From: Allosphingosinicella deserti
Lineage (GTDB): Bacteria; Pseudomonadota; Alphaproteobacteria; Sphingomonadales; Sphingomonadaceae
DNA length: 64,000 nt
Assembly (NCBI RefSeq): GCF_003012735.1
Contig: NZ_PXYI01000001.1
Span: 620,001-684,000, forward strand
Direction: 5' to 3'
Part shown: positions 36,962-45,585 of the stretch, in pieces
How positions within the stretch are numbered: the first letter of the stretch is position 1
Layout: every line of letters starts with the position of its first letter
Notes under the pieces: generated by a model
Seen by the model: only the letters and a program-made list of their open reading frames with translations
What the model was told of the DNA's origin: nothing
The model's database searches: none
Translations under genes and position numbers: made by a program

Positions 36962-37489
36962 CTAAGTGACCTTGAGCGCACCCTGGTTGACGTCGGTGAT
37001 CCCAAGCAGATTGATAGTCGCGGCGGTGATCTCGACCTTGGGCGCGACCAGCGAGATCCCGGTTTGATTGATCGATACGATCGATGCGCCCGATTGGATC
37101 ATGATTCCGCCGGCGGGGCCGGGCAGATCGCTGATCACCACCATGTTCTGGCCCGCAGTCTGCAGCACGATGCTGGGGCTCAGCGGCAGCCCGGCCTTGG
37201 CCATCGGCGGCACGTCCGCAGTGGAGCCCCAGCGGCAGCCCACCCAGATCGGGTAATCGGGATCGCCATGCTCGAACTCGATCCACACGCCGGCACCGAT
37301 CGGCGGGACCAGGTAGACGCCCATCGGCGGTCCTGTCGGCCCAGCCAGCGGCGTACACGGCTCGGCCCAGGTCGAGGGCACGACGCTGAGCACGTCGGGG
37401 ACCATACAGTTGAGACGGCCGCGCATCTCCGGGTCGATGTTGTTGAGCACCGTCCCGCGATATTTTCCCCAGAAAGGCGGCCCGCTCAT
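36962..37489 (-). CDS. gpV/VgrG-like spike protein
   Basis: 175 residues. The opening GKYRGTVLNNIDPEMRGRLNC and GAGVWIEFEHGDPDYPIWVG are the OB-fold of gpV/gp5 spike proteins, and the C-terminal third (SIVSINQTGISLVAPKVEI) is the start of a triple-stranded beta-helix. With the hub gene just upstream it corresponds to a VgrG or Afp8 split into two genes. ATGA overlap with the hub gene. Confidence 0.9.
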   Translation of the reverse strand: MSGPPFWGKYRGTVLNNIDPEMRGRLNCMVPDVLSVVPSTWAEPCTPLAGPTGPPMGVYLVPPIGAGVWIEFEHGDPDYPIWVGCRWGSTADVPPMAKAGLPLSPSIVLQTAGQNMVVISDLPGPAGGIMIQSGASIVSINQTGISLVAPKVEITAATINLLGITDVNQGALKVT

Positions 37490-38616
37490 GCCGGCACCAG
37501 TGGGGTGTTGGAGATCAGGCCATCGCGCGAGAGCGTGAAATCCTGCTTGTAGCTGCCCTTCTTGAGCGTGTGGGTGACGCTGTCGACATAATAAAGGCCG
37601 TCATAGGCAAGGCCCGCGCCGCGCACCCCGACCAGCATCCGCGGTTCGAGCACATGGCCATAACGCATCACGTCCAGCGAACCGCTGCCGCTGATCGCCG
37701 CGGCATTGTCCTTGTTGAGCAGGAATCCGAGGATGTTGCGTGCCGCCTTGTCGGGCGAAAGCTTGGCGCTGGCGGTGTCGAATTCGATCCGCGCCGGCGG
37801 AGTGGGGCGGAGGCCGAGCGGGGGCTTGAACGCGTTGACGTTGGGCAGCGGGACGGGGATCGGGATCTTGCGGGTGAACGGATCGAAGATCGTGAACACG
37901 CGGATCTTCTTGGCGAGACCATTGAGCGTGAAGCTGAGCGATTCGACGTTGGTATGCGCGTCCATGTTGATCGACAGCGCCGGCTGGGGGATCGGCAGGT
38001 CCACGTCCGGGCCGAAATAGGCGACGCTCTGGAGCGGCAGCGGGCCCGGGCGCACGAAGAAGACGTAGCCGCAGCGTGCGGCGATCTGGCCGATATAGGC
38101 GCGGTCGGTCTGGTTGGTCTGGGTATCCCAGCCCTGGACCGGAGTTTGGACGATGGGCACGATCGGCGGGATCACCATCGGCACGATGCCGAGGGCGAGG
38201 TAGGGCGCGAGGATCAGGTTGACGATAGCGAGCTCGTTCATCGCCGGGAAGGGGCGGGTGAGCGAAACGATGTCCATCGCGACGCTCAGATCCTCGCCGG
38301 TGATGGTCAGGGTCGATTCCCCCGGGTCGCTGGACGGCTGCAGCTGCTGCTGGGTGACCAGCCCATCCATCAGGACATGGGGGAAGCCGCCGATCGTGGC
38401 GATGATCACGACGCGGGTGGAGATCGGGTCGAAATAGCCCACGGGCAGCATCGTGGTGAGCAACGGCGAGTCCTTGCTCACCGCGAAGGTGAGCTGGAAA
38501 CCGCTGCGGGTGGCATCGTGGTTGACGGTGATCCCGGTCAGCGCGTCGATCACGTCCTGCGGCGCCGGGATCGGCACTGCAGGTCCGATCAGCAGGGAGA
38601 GGGTGAGATTAGCCAT
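37486..38616 (-). CDS. GpD/hub-like baseplate protein
   Basis: 376 residues from the ATG at 38616. It resembles phage late-control gpD and the hub half of VgrG/Afp8: strands such as GFQLTFAVSKDSPLL, LTITGEDLSVAMD, and a linker YIGQIAARCGYVFFVRPGP. It forms the ring between tube and spike. It begins eight bases inside the LysM gene end and ends in an ATGA overlap with the spike gene. Confidence 0.8.
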   Translation of the reverse strand: MANLTLSLLIGPAVPIPAPQDVIDALTGITVNHDATRSGFQLTFAVSKDSPLLTTMLPVGYFDPISTRVVIIATIGGFPHVLMDGLVTQQQLQPSSDPGESTLTITGEDLSVAMDIVSLTRPFPAMNELAIVNLILAPYLALGIVPMVIPPIVPIVQTPVQGWDTQTNQTDRAYIGQIAARCGYVFFVRPGPLPLQSVAYFGPDVDLPIPQPALSINMDAHTNVESLSFTLNGLAKKIRVFTIFDPFTRKIPIPVPLPNVNAFKPPLGLRPTPPARIEFDTASAKLSPDKAARNILGFLLNKDNAAAISGSGSLDVMRYGHVLEPRMLVGVRGAGLAYDGLYYVDSVTHTLKKGSYKQDFTLSRDGLISNTPLVPA

Positions 38617-38929
38617 TGGGCGCCCCCGGCACGCCTTCGGGCAGAGTGATGCGCAGCTTGCGCCCGATCCGCGCCAGCAGATCGGTCGGCCGCATCGCGC
38701 CATTCGCGTCGCAGAGCCGCCAGAATTGCTCGGGATCGTCGAAGTAGAGGGCGGTGACGTTGTCGAGCCGCTCGCCCTGCGAGACGACATGCTCGCGCAC
38801 CGTTGCGAAACGCGCGGGCTGGGGCAGAAAACGACGGCGGAGATAGATCGTGACGGTGCCGTCGGAATCCTCGATCGTCGCGGTCTCGACGGCGGCGTAG
38901 CGGCTGGTCGGTGGAAACAGCAGGTTCAT
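38609..38929 (-). CDS. LysM-domain baseplate protein
   Basis: 106 residues. The C-terminal two thirds have a LysM/gp53-like fold signature: VSQGERLDNVTALYFDDPEQFWRLCDAN, as in the C-terminal part of Afp7/Pvc7. In T4, gp53 clamps baseplate wedges with LysM domains. The short N terminus is a separate strand segment. ATGA overlap with the tube-initiator gene upstream. Confidence 0.85.
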   Translation of the reverse strand: MNLLFPPTSRYAAVETATIEDSDGTVTIYLRRRFLPQPARFATVREHVVSQGERLDNVTALYFDDPEQFWRLCDANGAMRPTDLLARIGRKLRITLPEGVPGAPNG

Positions 38930-39579
38930 CCGATTGCTCCGATCCCGAATGTGCCGAGCGCGGCGCCAGGGCTGCGCTGGACGAGCTGTTCCTTGGTTTG
39001 CAGATAGGCCATGAACAGGCTCGCGCCTTTGTGCCCCGAAGGCAGATCGCTCACCGACAGCACGCGCATGCCGAGGCTGATCTTGGCGCGGATCGGGTTC
39101 AGATTGGGGTCGAATGCCTCTTCGGTGATGCTGAACTCGGTGATGCGTACCGGCAGCACGCGGGTCTTGCTCCACACGAACACTGTCAGCGGGGATTCCG
39201 CCGGAGCGATTTCCAGCGTGCCCGATCGCGCCAGGCTCTCGGCGGACTGGAGGCTGGCGCTGGTGGGGTAGATAATGGTCTCCAGCGCGGCGAGTTGCGG
39301 AAAGATTCCGAGCTGGGCAGCGGCCGGGTTCTGATCCGGGAACTCGATCTGGTCGGCCGTATCGATCTCGGCCTCGAGCTTGATCGTCTCCGTCGGCGGG
39401 CCCTTGAGCCGCATCGCCTCGAGCCGGTCGCCCTCGCCCACGGCTTGAATTGCGAGGCTGCGGGTCAGCGTGTCGGGGTTGTATTGCAACGCAATCGTCC
39501 GCAGCAGCGCGCCCGATCTCGGATCGAGCAGAACGATGCCGCCTTTGATCAGGCGCGGCGAGCGGGGGAAGGAGGTCAT
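38926..39579 (-). CDS. Contractile injection system tube-initiator protein
   Basis: 217 residues. The N terminus (KGGIVLLDP, ALQYNPDTLTRSL) is the hallmark of the contractile injection system tube protein family, the N-terminal half of Afp7/Pvc7 (T4 gp54-like) that starts tube assembly. In this genome the LysM half is a separate gene immediately downstream, so Afp7 is split in two. The C-terminal portion contains PVRITEFSITEEAFDPNLNPIRAKISLG, also standard. Confidence 0.88.
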   Translation of the reverse strand: MTSFPRSPRLIKGGIVLLDPRSGALLRTIALQYNPDTLTRSLAIQAVGEGDRLEAMRLKGPPTETIKLEAEIDTADQIEFPDQNPAAAQLGIFPQLAALETIIYPTSASLQSAESLARSGTLEIAPAESPLTVFVWSKTRVLPVRITEFSITEEAFDPNLNPIRAKISLGMRVLSVSDLPSGHKGASLFMAYLQTKEQLVQRSPGAALGTFGIGAIG

Positions 39580-39588
39580 GCGGCGGCC

Positions 39589-42500
39589 TCAAACATTGTC
39601 GTACAGACGCGTGCAGTGTGGGTTGGTGACCTGCGGCGATCGCATCGCCGGGGCAGCGGGGCGAGGACTCATCAGCCCGCTGGCAGTATGCGGGCCCAGG
39701 TTGATCAGGATATGCCCGAGCTCGTGCGCCAGCGTGGCGGTGTCGCCAGTGTCGACCACGACGATCTTATTGCGCATTGCCGCATGCGCAGTTCCCGAGA
39801 GGCAAGAATAACCGCTGGCGCTGATTCCACTGACGCTGTGGACGAAGAAGGCCTGAAATCGCGCGCCGAAGCCGAAAGCAGCCGCGCCCCCGACAAACAG
39901 GGCGCGTTCCTCGCGACCAGGCGACGCGCAATTGTTGCCCGACCGCAAATCGGTGTCGTTGATCAACCCGGTGGTCTGCACGGGCGTCGCCTCTCTCGAC
40001 ACGCCATGCCGCACGCGGACATTGCATTGCGACAGGATTGCGTCGGCTTCGCGCACATCGTCGGCCGGATTGTGCGTAGCGCCATCCAGCTTGAGCGTAT
40101 CGACGGTGATCGTCTTTTCCGGGCGCGCACGGGCGTCTCCGGGCGCGGCGCGTGCCGCTACGCCAGCGACCGCGGCCAACATCAGGTTTGCGCGGGTGAC
40201 ACCATCCTGCTGCGCCGTCGTGAGAACAGCCGGTGCGGTGCCGAGCGCTGTTCGTATAGTGGCAAGGATCGCAGCGCCGTCCGCTTGCGATGCCAGCAAA
40301 GCGGCTTCGGGATTGCGCAAGTTGTTCATGAATTCGAGAGCAACGTCGAACCCTGCCGCACCGAGCTGGCGGAATGCCTCCTGAATGAACGGGCGCTCGG
40401 CGACTGCGTTGGTCACGGCGCGCGCGTTCAGCCCGATGCCGCGTGCCAGGGGTGTTGTTTCTGCCACGAGGAACAGGCCGACTGCAGCCTGGATCGTCGC
40501 GACATTGGGTGCGCCGATTGCGCCGGCTGCGCGGTCCAGCAACGGCACCCAGGCGGGATCGAAGCCGCTCGCGAGCGCGCGGATCTGCAGCGGGTGGACC
40601 GTCGCGATGTGCGTGGCGCTATCGATTTGGACCGGTAGCGGCACGCGCAGGCCAGCGCGCCAGTTCGTCATCGCCGGAACCGGCAGGAAGGTTTGATTAT
40701 AGACCAGCAGCGCCCGGGCAAGTTCGGCGGCAGTGATGATGTCGAGCGGCAGGGGCCCCGCGGCCCCGGGCGGTGTGAACGGAGTCGCGGTTGTCCAGAG
40801 CGGCAGAAGTTGTGCCGCAACGCGATTGGGCGTCAGATTCTCGCCGAGGATCACATTCAGGCGGTCGGCGCCGCTGTCGTATAGGCCGCCTCGCACCGAG
40901 ACCGGCCCGACGACGCTGTCCACGACGTTCGTTGGCCAGAACTGAAGTCCGGTCCGCGCTGCTTCTCCAAGCCGCATGACATAACCGACTGCATCGGGGC
41001 TCGCGCGCGCAATAGCATGTCCGGCGGATGGCGCGACGGCTGCGGGGATCGGCCCGGCAGGGCGAGCGGAGACGATGCGGGCCGCGGCGGCGTCCGCCTC
41101 TTGCTCCGCCGCGGGCGTGGCACCGACGGTCCCGAAGTCCGTTCCGGGCATCGAGCGTTGCTGAACGACATGGGCAAGCTCATGCGCCAAGAGCGCGCGC
41201 CCTTCGGTTGTCTCCGGCGCGTAGCGGCCGCGGTCGAATACGACATGGTGTCCGGCAGTGTAGGCCAGCGCGTCGATTGCCCGCGCGGAACTTGCCGCCG
41301 CCGCGCCGTCATGAACGCGGACGCTGCTAAAATCGTGGCCGAAACGCGGCTCCATGAACGCGCGCGTATTCGAATCGAGCGGCTGACCGGGCGCGTCCAG
41401 GACAGGCTCGATCACCGCTGGAAGATTTTGCGCAGCATCGCCAATGGTCGCTCCGCCCCGAGTGGAGCCTTTATCCTGATCCGCTTCTCTGCGGCTGCTT
41501 CCAAGCGGGTGCGTCCCGTCGACGGGTTTACGCTGCACACGCTCACCGCCACCACCTTGTTGCACGACATGCGTCAGTTCGTGCGCCAACAAATGTCGCC
41601 CGCCGGCGGAGCCCGGCGCAAATTTGCCTGGGCCGAACACGATGTCGTTGCCGACCGTATAGGCGTTAGCACTGACGTCGCGGGCCGATTGCGCCGCAGA
41701 CGTGCCGGTGTGGACGCGCACTGCGCTGAAATCGTGGCCGAAGCGGCCCTCCATATCGTGCCGCAATTGCTGATCGAGGGGCGCGCCGCTGCTGGCGAGC
41801 GTATGGTGGACGCTATTCGGGATGGCAGAAGATTCGGATTGCGGACCATTGGCGAAACGCTGGATGATCGGCCGCGCATCACCGATCCCGGAAGTAAGCG
41901 ACGCCGCGAGCACCTGATCGGCGACCCGATCGGCCTCGATCTCCATCGGATCGTTCGAGGCTCCGATGCTGAGCTTTCGCTGCAATGCTTCGTCGTCCTT
42001 CAAACGCAGGGGCTCGGGCGCGCGCAGCTTGAACTGGTCGCCGAAAGGCGAATTCAATTTCGGCGGCTGCAGCAATTCGGGTAGCGTCAATTGCAGATTG
42101 CCCGGCACCGGAGGCGCCACGCCGAGATTGCGATAGCGCTTGATGATTGCCTCGATATCCACGCCACCCAAGCGCGGCAGCATCTTGCGCTGAAATTCGG
42201 CCTCCCGCTCCGCTTCCGGCGAGCTCGGTGGGAATCTGAGGCCTTCGCGAAAGCGGGCTTGGTCCGCCGCCATCTTGCGCGTCTCGGCAGCATAGTCGCG
42301 CGTCTTGACGGCATTGGGGGGAGAGAATTTGATCGTGATCATGCCGTCGGTCGGCTTGTCGACCGGGCCGTTCCAGGTCAGTTCCACGCTCAATCCAGGC
42401 TTCAGGAAGTCGAGCGGAATCGCCGGAATCTGCGCAGGCAGCTTCTGGTGCTTGATCGCGAGCGTTCCGATCGTTGCCAGAGCGACGGATCCCGACGCCA

Positions 42501-42855
42501 CTATCTGCGGCGCCGACCCGAACAAGCCTTGAACGATACGATCCTTGATTCCTTTCCCAACGCTGGTTTCCAGGAAGGCTTCGGCAAGTTTCTTGAGCGC
42601 TTCTTCGTTCATCTCGTCGTCGCTCTTCGGGCGCATGTCCTGCACCAGCGGCGCTATCGGCGGGAGCGGTAAGGGATGAGTCGACTGCGCGGGATCACGT
42701 TGTAACAGGCCGTCCTTCTTGCCGTTACAGCTCGCACAGCTTCCCCCGCCAGGCGCGTGCGTGCCGCATGCGCATTGCCGCTGCAGCAGCCCCGGGCCAA
42801 GCGTCCTGTGGGCTGAAGCGCCGGATGCGACCCGCTGCAAACTCTCCCGCGTCAT
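39589..42855 (-). CDS. DUF4157 protein with three HExxH zinc sites, probable cargo toxin
   Basis: 1088 residues from the ATG at 42855. The N terminus has a Cys motif LLQRQCACG...CASC (Cys28, 30, 40, 43). Two DUF4157 domains follow, each with FGHDFS(A/S)VRVH and ending in HELTHVVQQ (about 421) and HELAHVVQQ (about 554). The C-terminal 200 residues are an unrelated putative metallopeptidase with HELGHILINLG (about 1040) and a downstream GLMSP Met-turn, as in metzincins. DUF4157 proteins are encoded in eCIS loci, and several are toxins or pre-toxins. The central 400 residues are helical and unknown. ATGA overlap with the upstream small gene. No signal peptide, as expected for cargo loaded inside the tube. 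Confidence 0.9.
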   Translation of the reverse strand: MTRESLQRVASGASAHRTLGPGLLQRQCACGTHAPGGGSCASCNGKKDGLLQRDPAQSTHPLPLPPIAPLVQDMRPKSDDEMNEEALKKLAEAFLETSVGKGIKDRIVQGLFGSAPQIVASGSVALATIGTLAIKHQKLPAQIPAIPLDFLKPGLSVELTWNGPVDKPTDGMITIKFSPPNAVKTRDYAAETRKMAADQARFREGLRFPPSSPEAEREAEFQRKMLPRLGGVDIEAIIKRYRNLGVAPPVPGNLQLTLPELLQPPKLNSPFGDQFKLRAPEPLRLKDDEALQRKLSIGASNDPMEIEADRVADQVLAASLTSGIGDARPIIQRFANGPQSESSAIPNSVHHTLASSGAPLDQQLRHDMEGRFGHDFSAVRVHTGTSAAQSARDVSANAYTVGNDIVFGPGKFAPGSAGGRHLLAHELTHVVQQGGGGERVQRKPVDGTHPLGSSRREADQDKGSTRGGATIGDAAQNLPAVIEPVLDAPGQPLDSNTRAFMEPRFGHDFSSVRVHDGAAAASSARAIDALAYTAGHHVVFDRGRYAPETTEGRALLAHELAHVVQQRSMPGTDFGTVGATPAAEQEADAAAARIVSARPAGPIPAAVAPSAGHAIARASPDAVGYVMRLGEAARTGLQFWPTNVVDSVVGPVSVRGGLYDSGADRLNVILGENLTPNRVAAQLLPLWTTATPFTPPGAAGPLPLDIITAAELARALLVYNQTFLPVPAMTNWRAGLRVPLPVQIDSATHIATVHPLQIRALASGFDPAWVPLLDRAAGAIGAPNVATIQAAVGLFLVAETTPLARGIGLNARAVTNAVAERPFIQEAFRQLGAAGFDVALEFMNNLRNPEAALLASQADGAAILATIRTALGTAPAVLTTAQQDGVTRANLMLAAVAGVAARAAPGDARARPEKTITVDTLKLDGATHNPADDVREADAILSQCNVRVRHGVSREATPVQTTGLINDTDLRSGNNCASPGREERALFVGGAAAFGFGARFQAFFVHSVSGISASGYSCLSGTAHAAMRNKIVVVDTGDTATLAHELGHILINLGPHTASGLMSPRPAAPAMRSPQVTNPHCTRLYDNV

Positions 42856-43259
42856 CGCTCGATTTCCTCGCAAGTCGATTGGCCCACCTGTTGGCCCCAG
42901 CTTCTGGCGTTTGCGCTCTTGATCCCTCGGAGCGGCGCCGCCCGGATCAATCGCTCCAGTCCCGTCTTCACTATCGCCTGCACTAGCGGGCCGAGGCGCG
43001 CCTCGCCCGATCGACGAGCATGGAAGCAGTTACGCGGCGTGAACGAGGATCGTGCCATCCGACTAGACCCAGTGGGAAGTTCGATCGAAGCACCGTTGCC
43101 GCCCAAGTCCTCGGAGTGCCCCGCTCCAGGCTTGCTGCACGACGTGCACGTGCCGGTCGACATATCCCCCCGACAAGCGCATTTGGGCTGGAGCAGGGGC
43201 AGCCTTGGGGTAGCAGCGGCCGCTGGGGGCTCACCCTTATGGACGGAGAGGCGGTTCAT
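42852..43259 (-). CDS. Small Cys-motif protein beside the DUF4157 gene
   Basis: 135 residues, family unknown. Residues 22-41 carry LLQPKCACRGDMSTGTCTSC, with the same C-x-C...C-x-x-C spacing as the N terminus of the DUF4157 protein, differing by one residue in the gap. The rest is basic and loop-rich, without a catalytic motif. ATGA overlaps link it to both neighbours. It may be a second cargo, a truncated relative or a packaging partner. Confidence 0.75.
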   Translation of the reverse strand: MNRLSVHKGEPPAAAATPRLPLLQPKCACRGDMSTGTCTSCSKPGAGHSEDLGGNGASIELPTGSSRMARSSFTPRNCFHARRSGEARLGPLVQAIVKTGLERLIRAAPLRGIKSANARSWGQQVGQSTCEEIER

Positions 43260-43507
43260 CGAACGAGTTCTCCGAAGACTGCTTCGGCGATCTGTGTGGC
43301 GGTGTTCTCGACCGGCGCCGATTGGGTGCGGACCGGGTTGGTGCCGACCCGAGCGACAGCACCGAGCCGAAGGCCACTCTCAAGAGCGTTTTGCGCAATC
43401 ACCCGTGCCAGCTCCCTCTCGACCGCGGCCCGGATCAGCGGCGCGTGGTGAGAGCCGTAGGGGAGACCCTCGAGCACCAGCCGATCGATTTGCAGGTTGA
43501 CGATCAT
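43256..43507 (-). CDS. Small conserved-looking eCIS protein
   Basis: 83 residues from the ATG at 43507, which overlaps the ATPase stop (ATGA). The sequence MIVNLQIDRLVLEGLPYGSHHAPLIRAAVERELARVI is a short beta hairpin plus long helix. Small proteins of this type sit next to the AAA+ ATPase gene in several eCIS loci; function unknown. Confidence 0.7.
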   Translation of the reverse strand: MIVNLQIDRLVLEGLPYGSHHAPLIRAAVERELARVIAQNALESGLRLGAVARVGTNPVRTQSAPVENTATQIAEAVFGELVR

Positions 43508-45585
43508 GCCGCGCCCTCCACGCTCTCCAGCCAACGGAAGTCCGAGTCGTTGATCGGCTTGTCGAGCTTTTGGAACTCGCTGCGGGCTGCTTCGAGGACG
43601 ATCGGCATCGTCAGGCTTCCACCCGACGCAACCGCGGCAAAGGCGGCGTTGAGCGCAATATTGTGGATGCTGCCGCCGGTGAGATTGAGCCTGGCCAATC
43701 GCCCGAAATCAAGCATGGCGGTATCGACGGCCGGCGGAAACACCTTGCGCCAGATCGCCGCGCGCTCGGCCGCGGCTGGGAAGGGGAAATTGACGATGAA
43801 CCGCAGCCGACGGACGAACGCCTGATCGAGCGACGATTTCATGTTGGTGGTGAGGATCGCGAGGCCGCGATAGCCTTCCATCCGCTGTAGCAGATAGTTG
43901 ATTTCGATATTCGCGTAGCGATCGTGGCTGTCCTTCACTTCGCTGCGCTTGCCGAACAGCGCATCGGCTTCGTCGAAGAACAGGATCGCGCCGCCATCCT
44001 CGGCCGCGTCGAACAGCTTGCGCAGGTTCTTCTCGGTCTCGCCGATGAACTTGCTGACCACGCCCGACAGGTCGATCCGATAGAGGAGCAGCTTGAGCTC
44101 GCGGGCGAGCACTTCGGCCGCCATGGTCTTGCCGGTGCCGCTGTCGCCGGCGAACAACACGCTGATCCCGAGCCCGCGGCTGAGCCGGGCCCGGAACCCC
44201 CAATCGTCATACACGGCGGTGCGATTTCGTACCTGGGCGGCGATCTCGGCGAGTTGGGCGCGTTCGCGCGTCGGCAGTTCAATGTCGTCCCAGTCGGTCT
44301 GGGGCTGGATCGGCTGGGCAAGCTGATCAAGTGCCGGGCGAGTCCGGTCGAGCGCGGCGGCCCAAAGCATCTCGTCGCGCCGTGCGGAGTCGCCGTCCTT
44401 CGCCGCTGAACCCGCGGCGATCGCGCCGATCGCCGATTGATCGAGGTTGAATTGCCCGGCGAGCAAGTCGGCCTGGCTTCCGCCATCGGTGCCGAGCGCA
44501 TCGATCCACAACTGGCGCTGCTCCGCCGGGAGCGGTCTGGCGGCTTCGAAGACAATGTTGGGCCGGACAACGTCGCGCCACGCCTGCCTCGAGGCGACGA
44601 AGACGAGTCCACCGCAGCGGTTGAGCAGCCGCTCGACCGCCTGAACCTGTGCAGGCGGGACATCTTCGGCGTCGATATAGAGGGCAAGCGGAAGCAATGC
44701 CGCCTCTCGCTGCCACAGTCGCACGAACGTCTCGCTGTCGCCTTGCGCTGCGGGCGCGGTCTCGCCGCGCAGGCGGTACAGCCGCATGCCGGCGCGCGTG
44801 GAGACCTCGCGCGCGACGGCGAGCTTCGACGCGGCCGAATCGCCGAGCAGCTGGAACAAGGGCGGCTGGGCGCCGTCGGCGAGACAGTCGGAGATCGCGT
44901 CGGCGAGGGCCAACTGGCTGGGCGGCAATGCCGCGCCTCCCTCAACGACGATGGTCTCGACCAGCGGCGCGAGCCGGTCATCGAGATAGTTCAGGCCCTT
45001 GATGTAATTGACGATTCGCTCATCGGCGCGAAGTGCGCTGGCAATCAGTGGCTGGGCGGCGGGCTGGTGGATCTCGATCAGCCGCCAATAGCGCAGCGGC
45101 CGTTCGGGCGACATCACGTCCCAGGCCGGGTTCTCCAGCGCGGCAAGCGCGAGCTCGAACGTGGGTCCTTTGTTGCTCGCTCCCCGCTGTGCCCGGGAAC
45201 ACAATGCGCCGAAGCCGGTGTCGAATTCCATGGCGGCGCACATCAGCAGCAACTGCCGTTCGAAATCGCTGAGGCCGAGGCGTTGCGCGAGCACTGCGAG
45301 TGCGGGCACGTAGCGCGTGTCCGGCGCCTCGGCCGCGTCCTCCGAGGCTTCGGGGCCTGCCAGCGCGTCGACCGGCGCTGCGACCGGCTCGGCCTTGCGT
45401 GACGAATCCCCGGAGCGGAACCAGCGGCGCAGACCGGCGGCCTTGGGTTGGACCGCAACGGCAGGCGCAGGTGGATCATGGGCTTCCGCGCGCTCGGCAA
45501 GAGCGACGATCCGCTTACGCAATGCGATGAGCTCGCGGTTGAGGTAGGCGCCGTTCGCGGCGAGCCAGCGGTCAACCTCGGTCAT
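43504..45585 (-). CDS. AAA+ ATPase of the contractile injection system (Afp15-like)
   Basis: 693 residues. The C-terminal AAA+ module has Walker A FAGDSGTGKTMAAEVLA (about 472-488), Walker B ILFFDEADALFGKRSEVKD (about 530-548) and the sensor region LAILTTNMKSSLDQAFVRR. The N-terminal 440 residues are helical and contain a second, degenerate ATPase-like domain (LFQLLGDSAASKLAVARE). Afp15-like ATPases are needed for assembly or stability of eCIS particles. This is not ClpV of type VI secretion. The start ATG at 45585 overlaps the DUF4255 gene stop. Confidence 0.92.
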   Translation of the reverse strand: MTEVDRWLAANGAYLNRELIALRKRIVALAERAEAHDPPAPAVAVQPKAAGLRRWFRSGDSSRKAEPVAAPVDALAGPEASEDAAEAPDTRYVPALAVLAQRLGLSDFERQLLLMCAAMEFDTGFGALCSRAQRGASNKGPTFELALAALENPAWDVMSPERPLRYWRLIEIHQPAAQPLIASALRADERIVNYIKGLNYLDDRLAPLVETIVVEGGAALPPSQLALADAISDCLADGAQPPLFQLLGDSAASKLAVAREVSTRAGMRLYRLRGETAPAAQGDSETFVRLWQREAALLPLALYIDAEDVPPAQVQAVERLLNRCGGLVFVASRQAWRDVVRPNIVFEAARPLPAEQRQLWIDALGTDGGSQADLLAGQFNLDQSAIGAIAAGSAAKDGDSARRDEMLWAAALDRTRPALDQLAQPIQPQTDWDDIELPTRERAQLAEIAAQVRNRTAVYDDWGFRARLSRGLGISVLFAGDSGTGKTMAAEVLARELKLLLYRIDLSGVVSKFIGETEKNLRKLFDAAEDGGAILFFDEADALFGKRSEVKDSHDRYANIEINYLLQRMEGYRGLAILTTNMKSSLDQAFVRRLRFIVNFPFPAAAERAAIWRKVFPPAVDTAMLDFGRLARLNLTGGSIHNIALNAAFAAVASGGSLTMPIVLEAARSEFQKLDKPINDSDFRWLESVEGAA

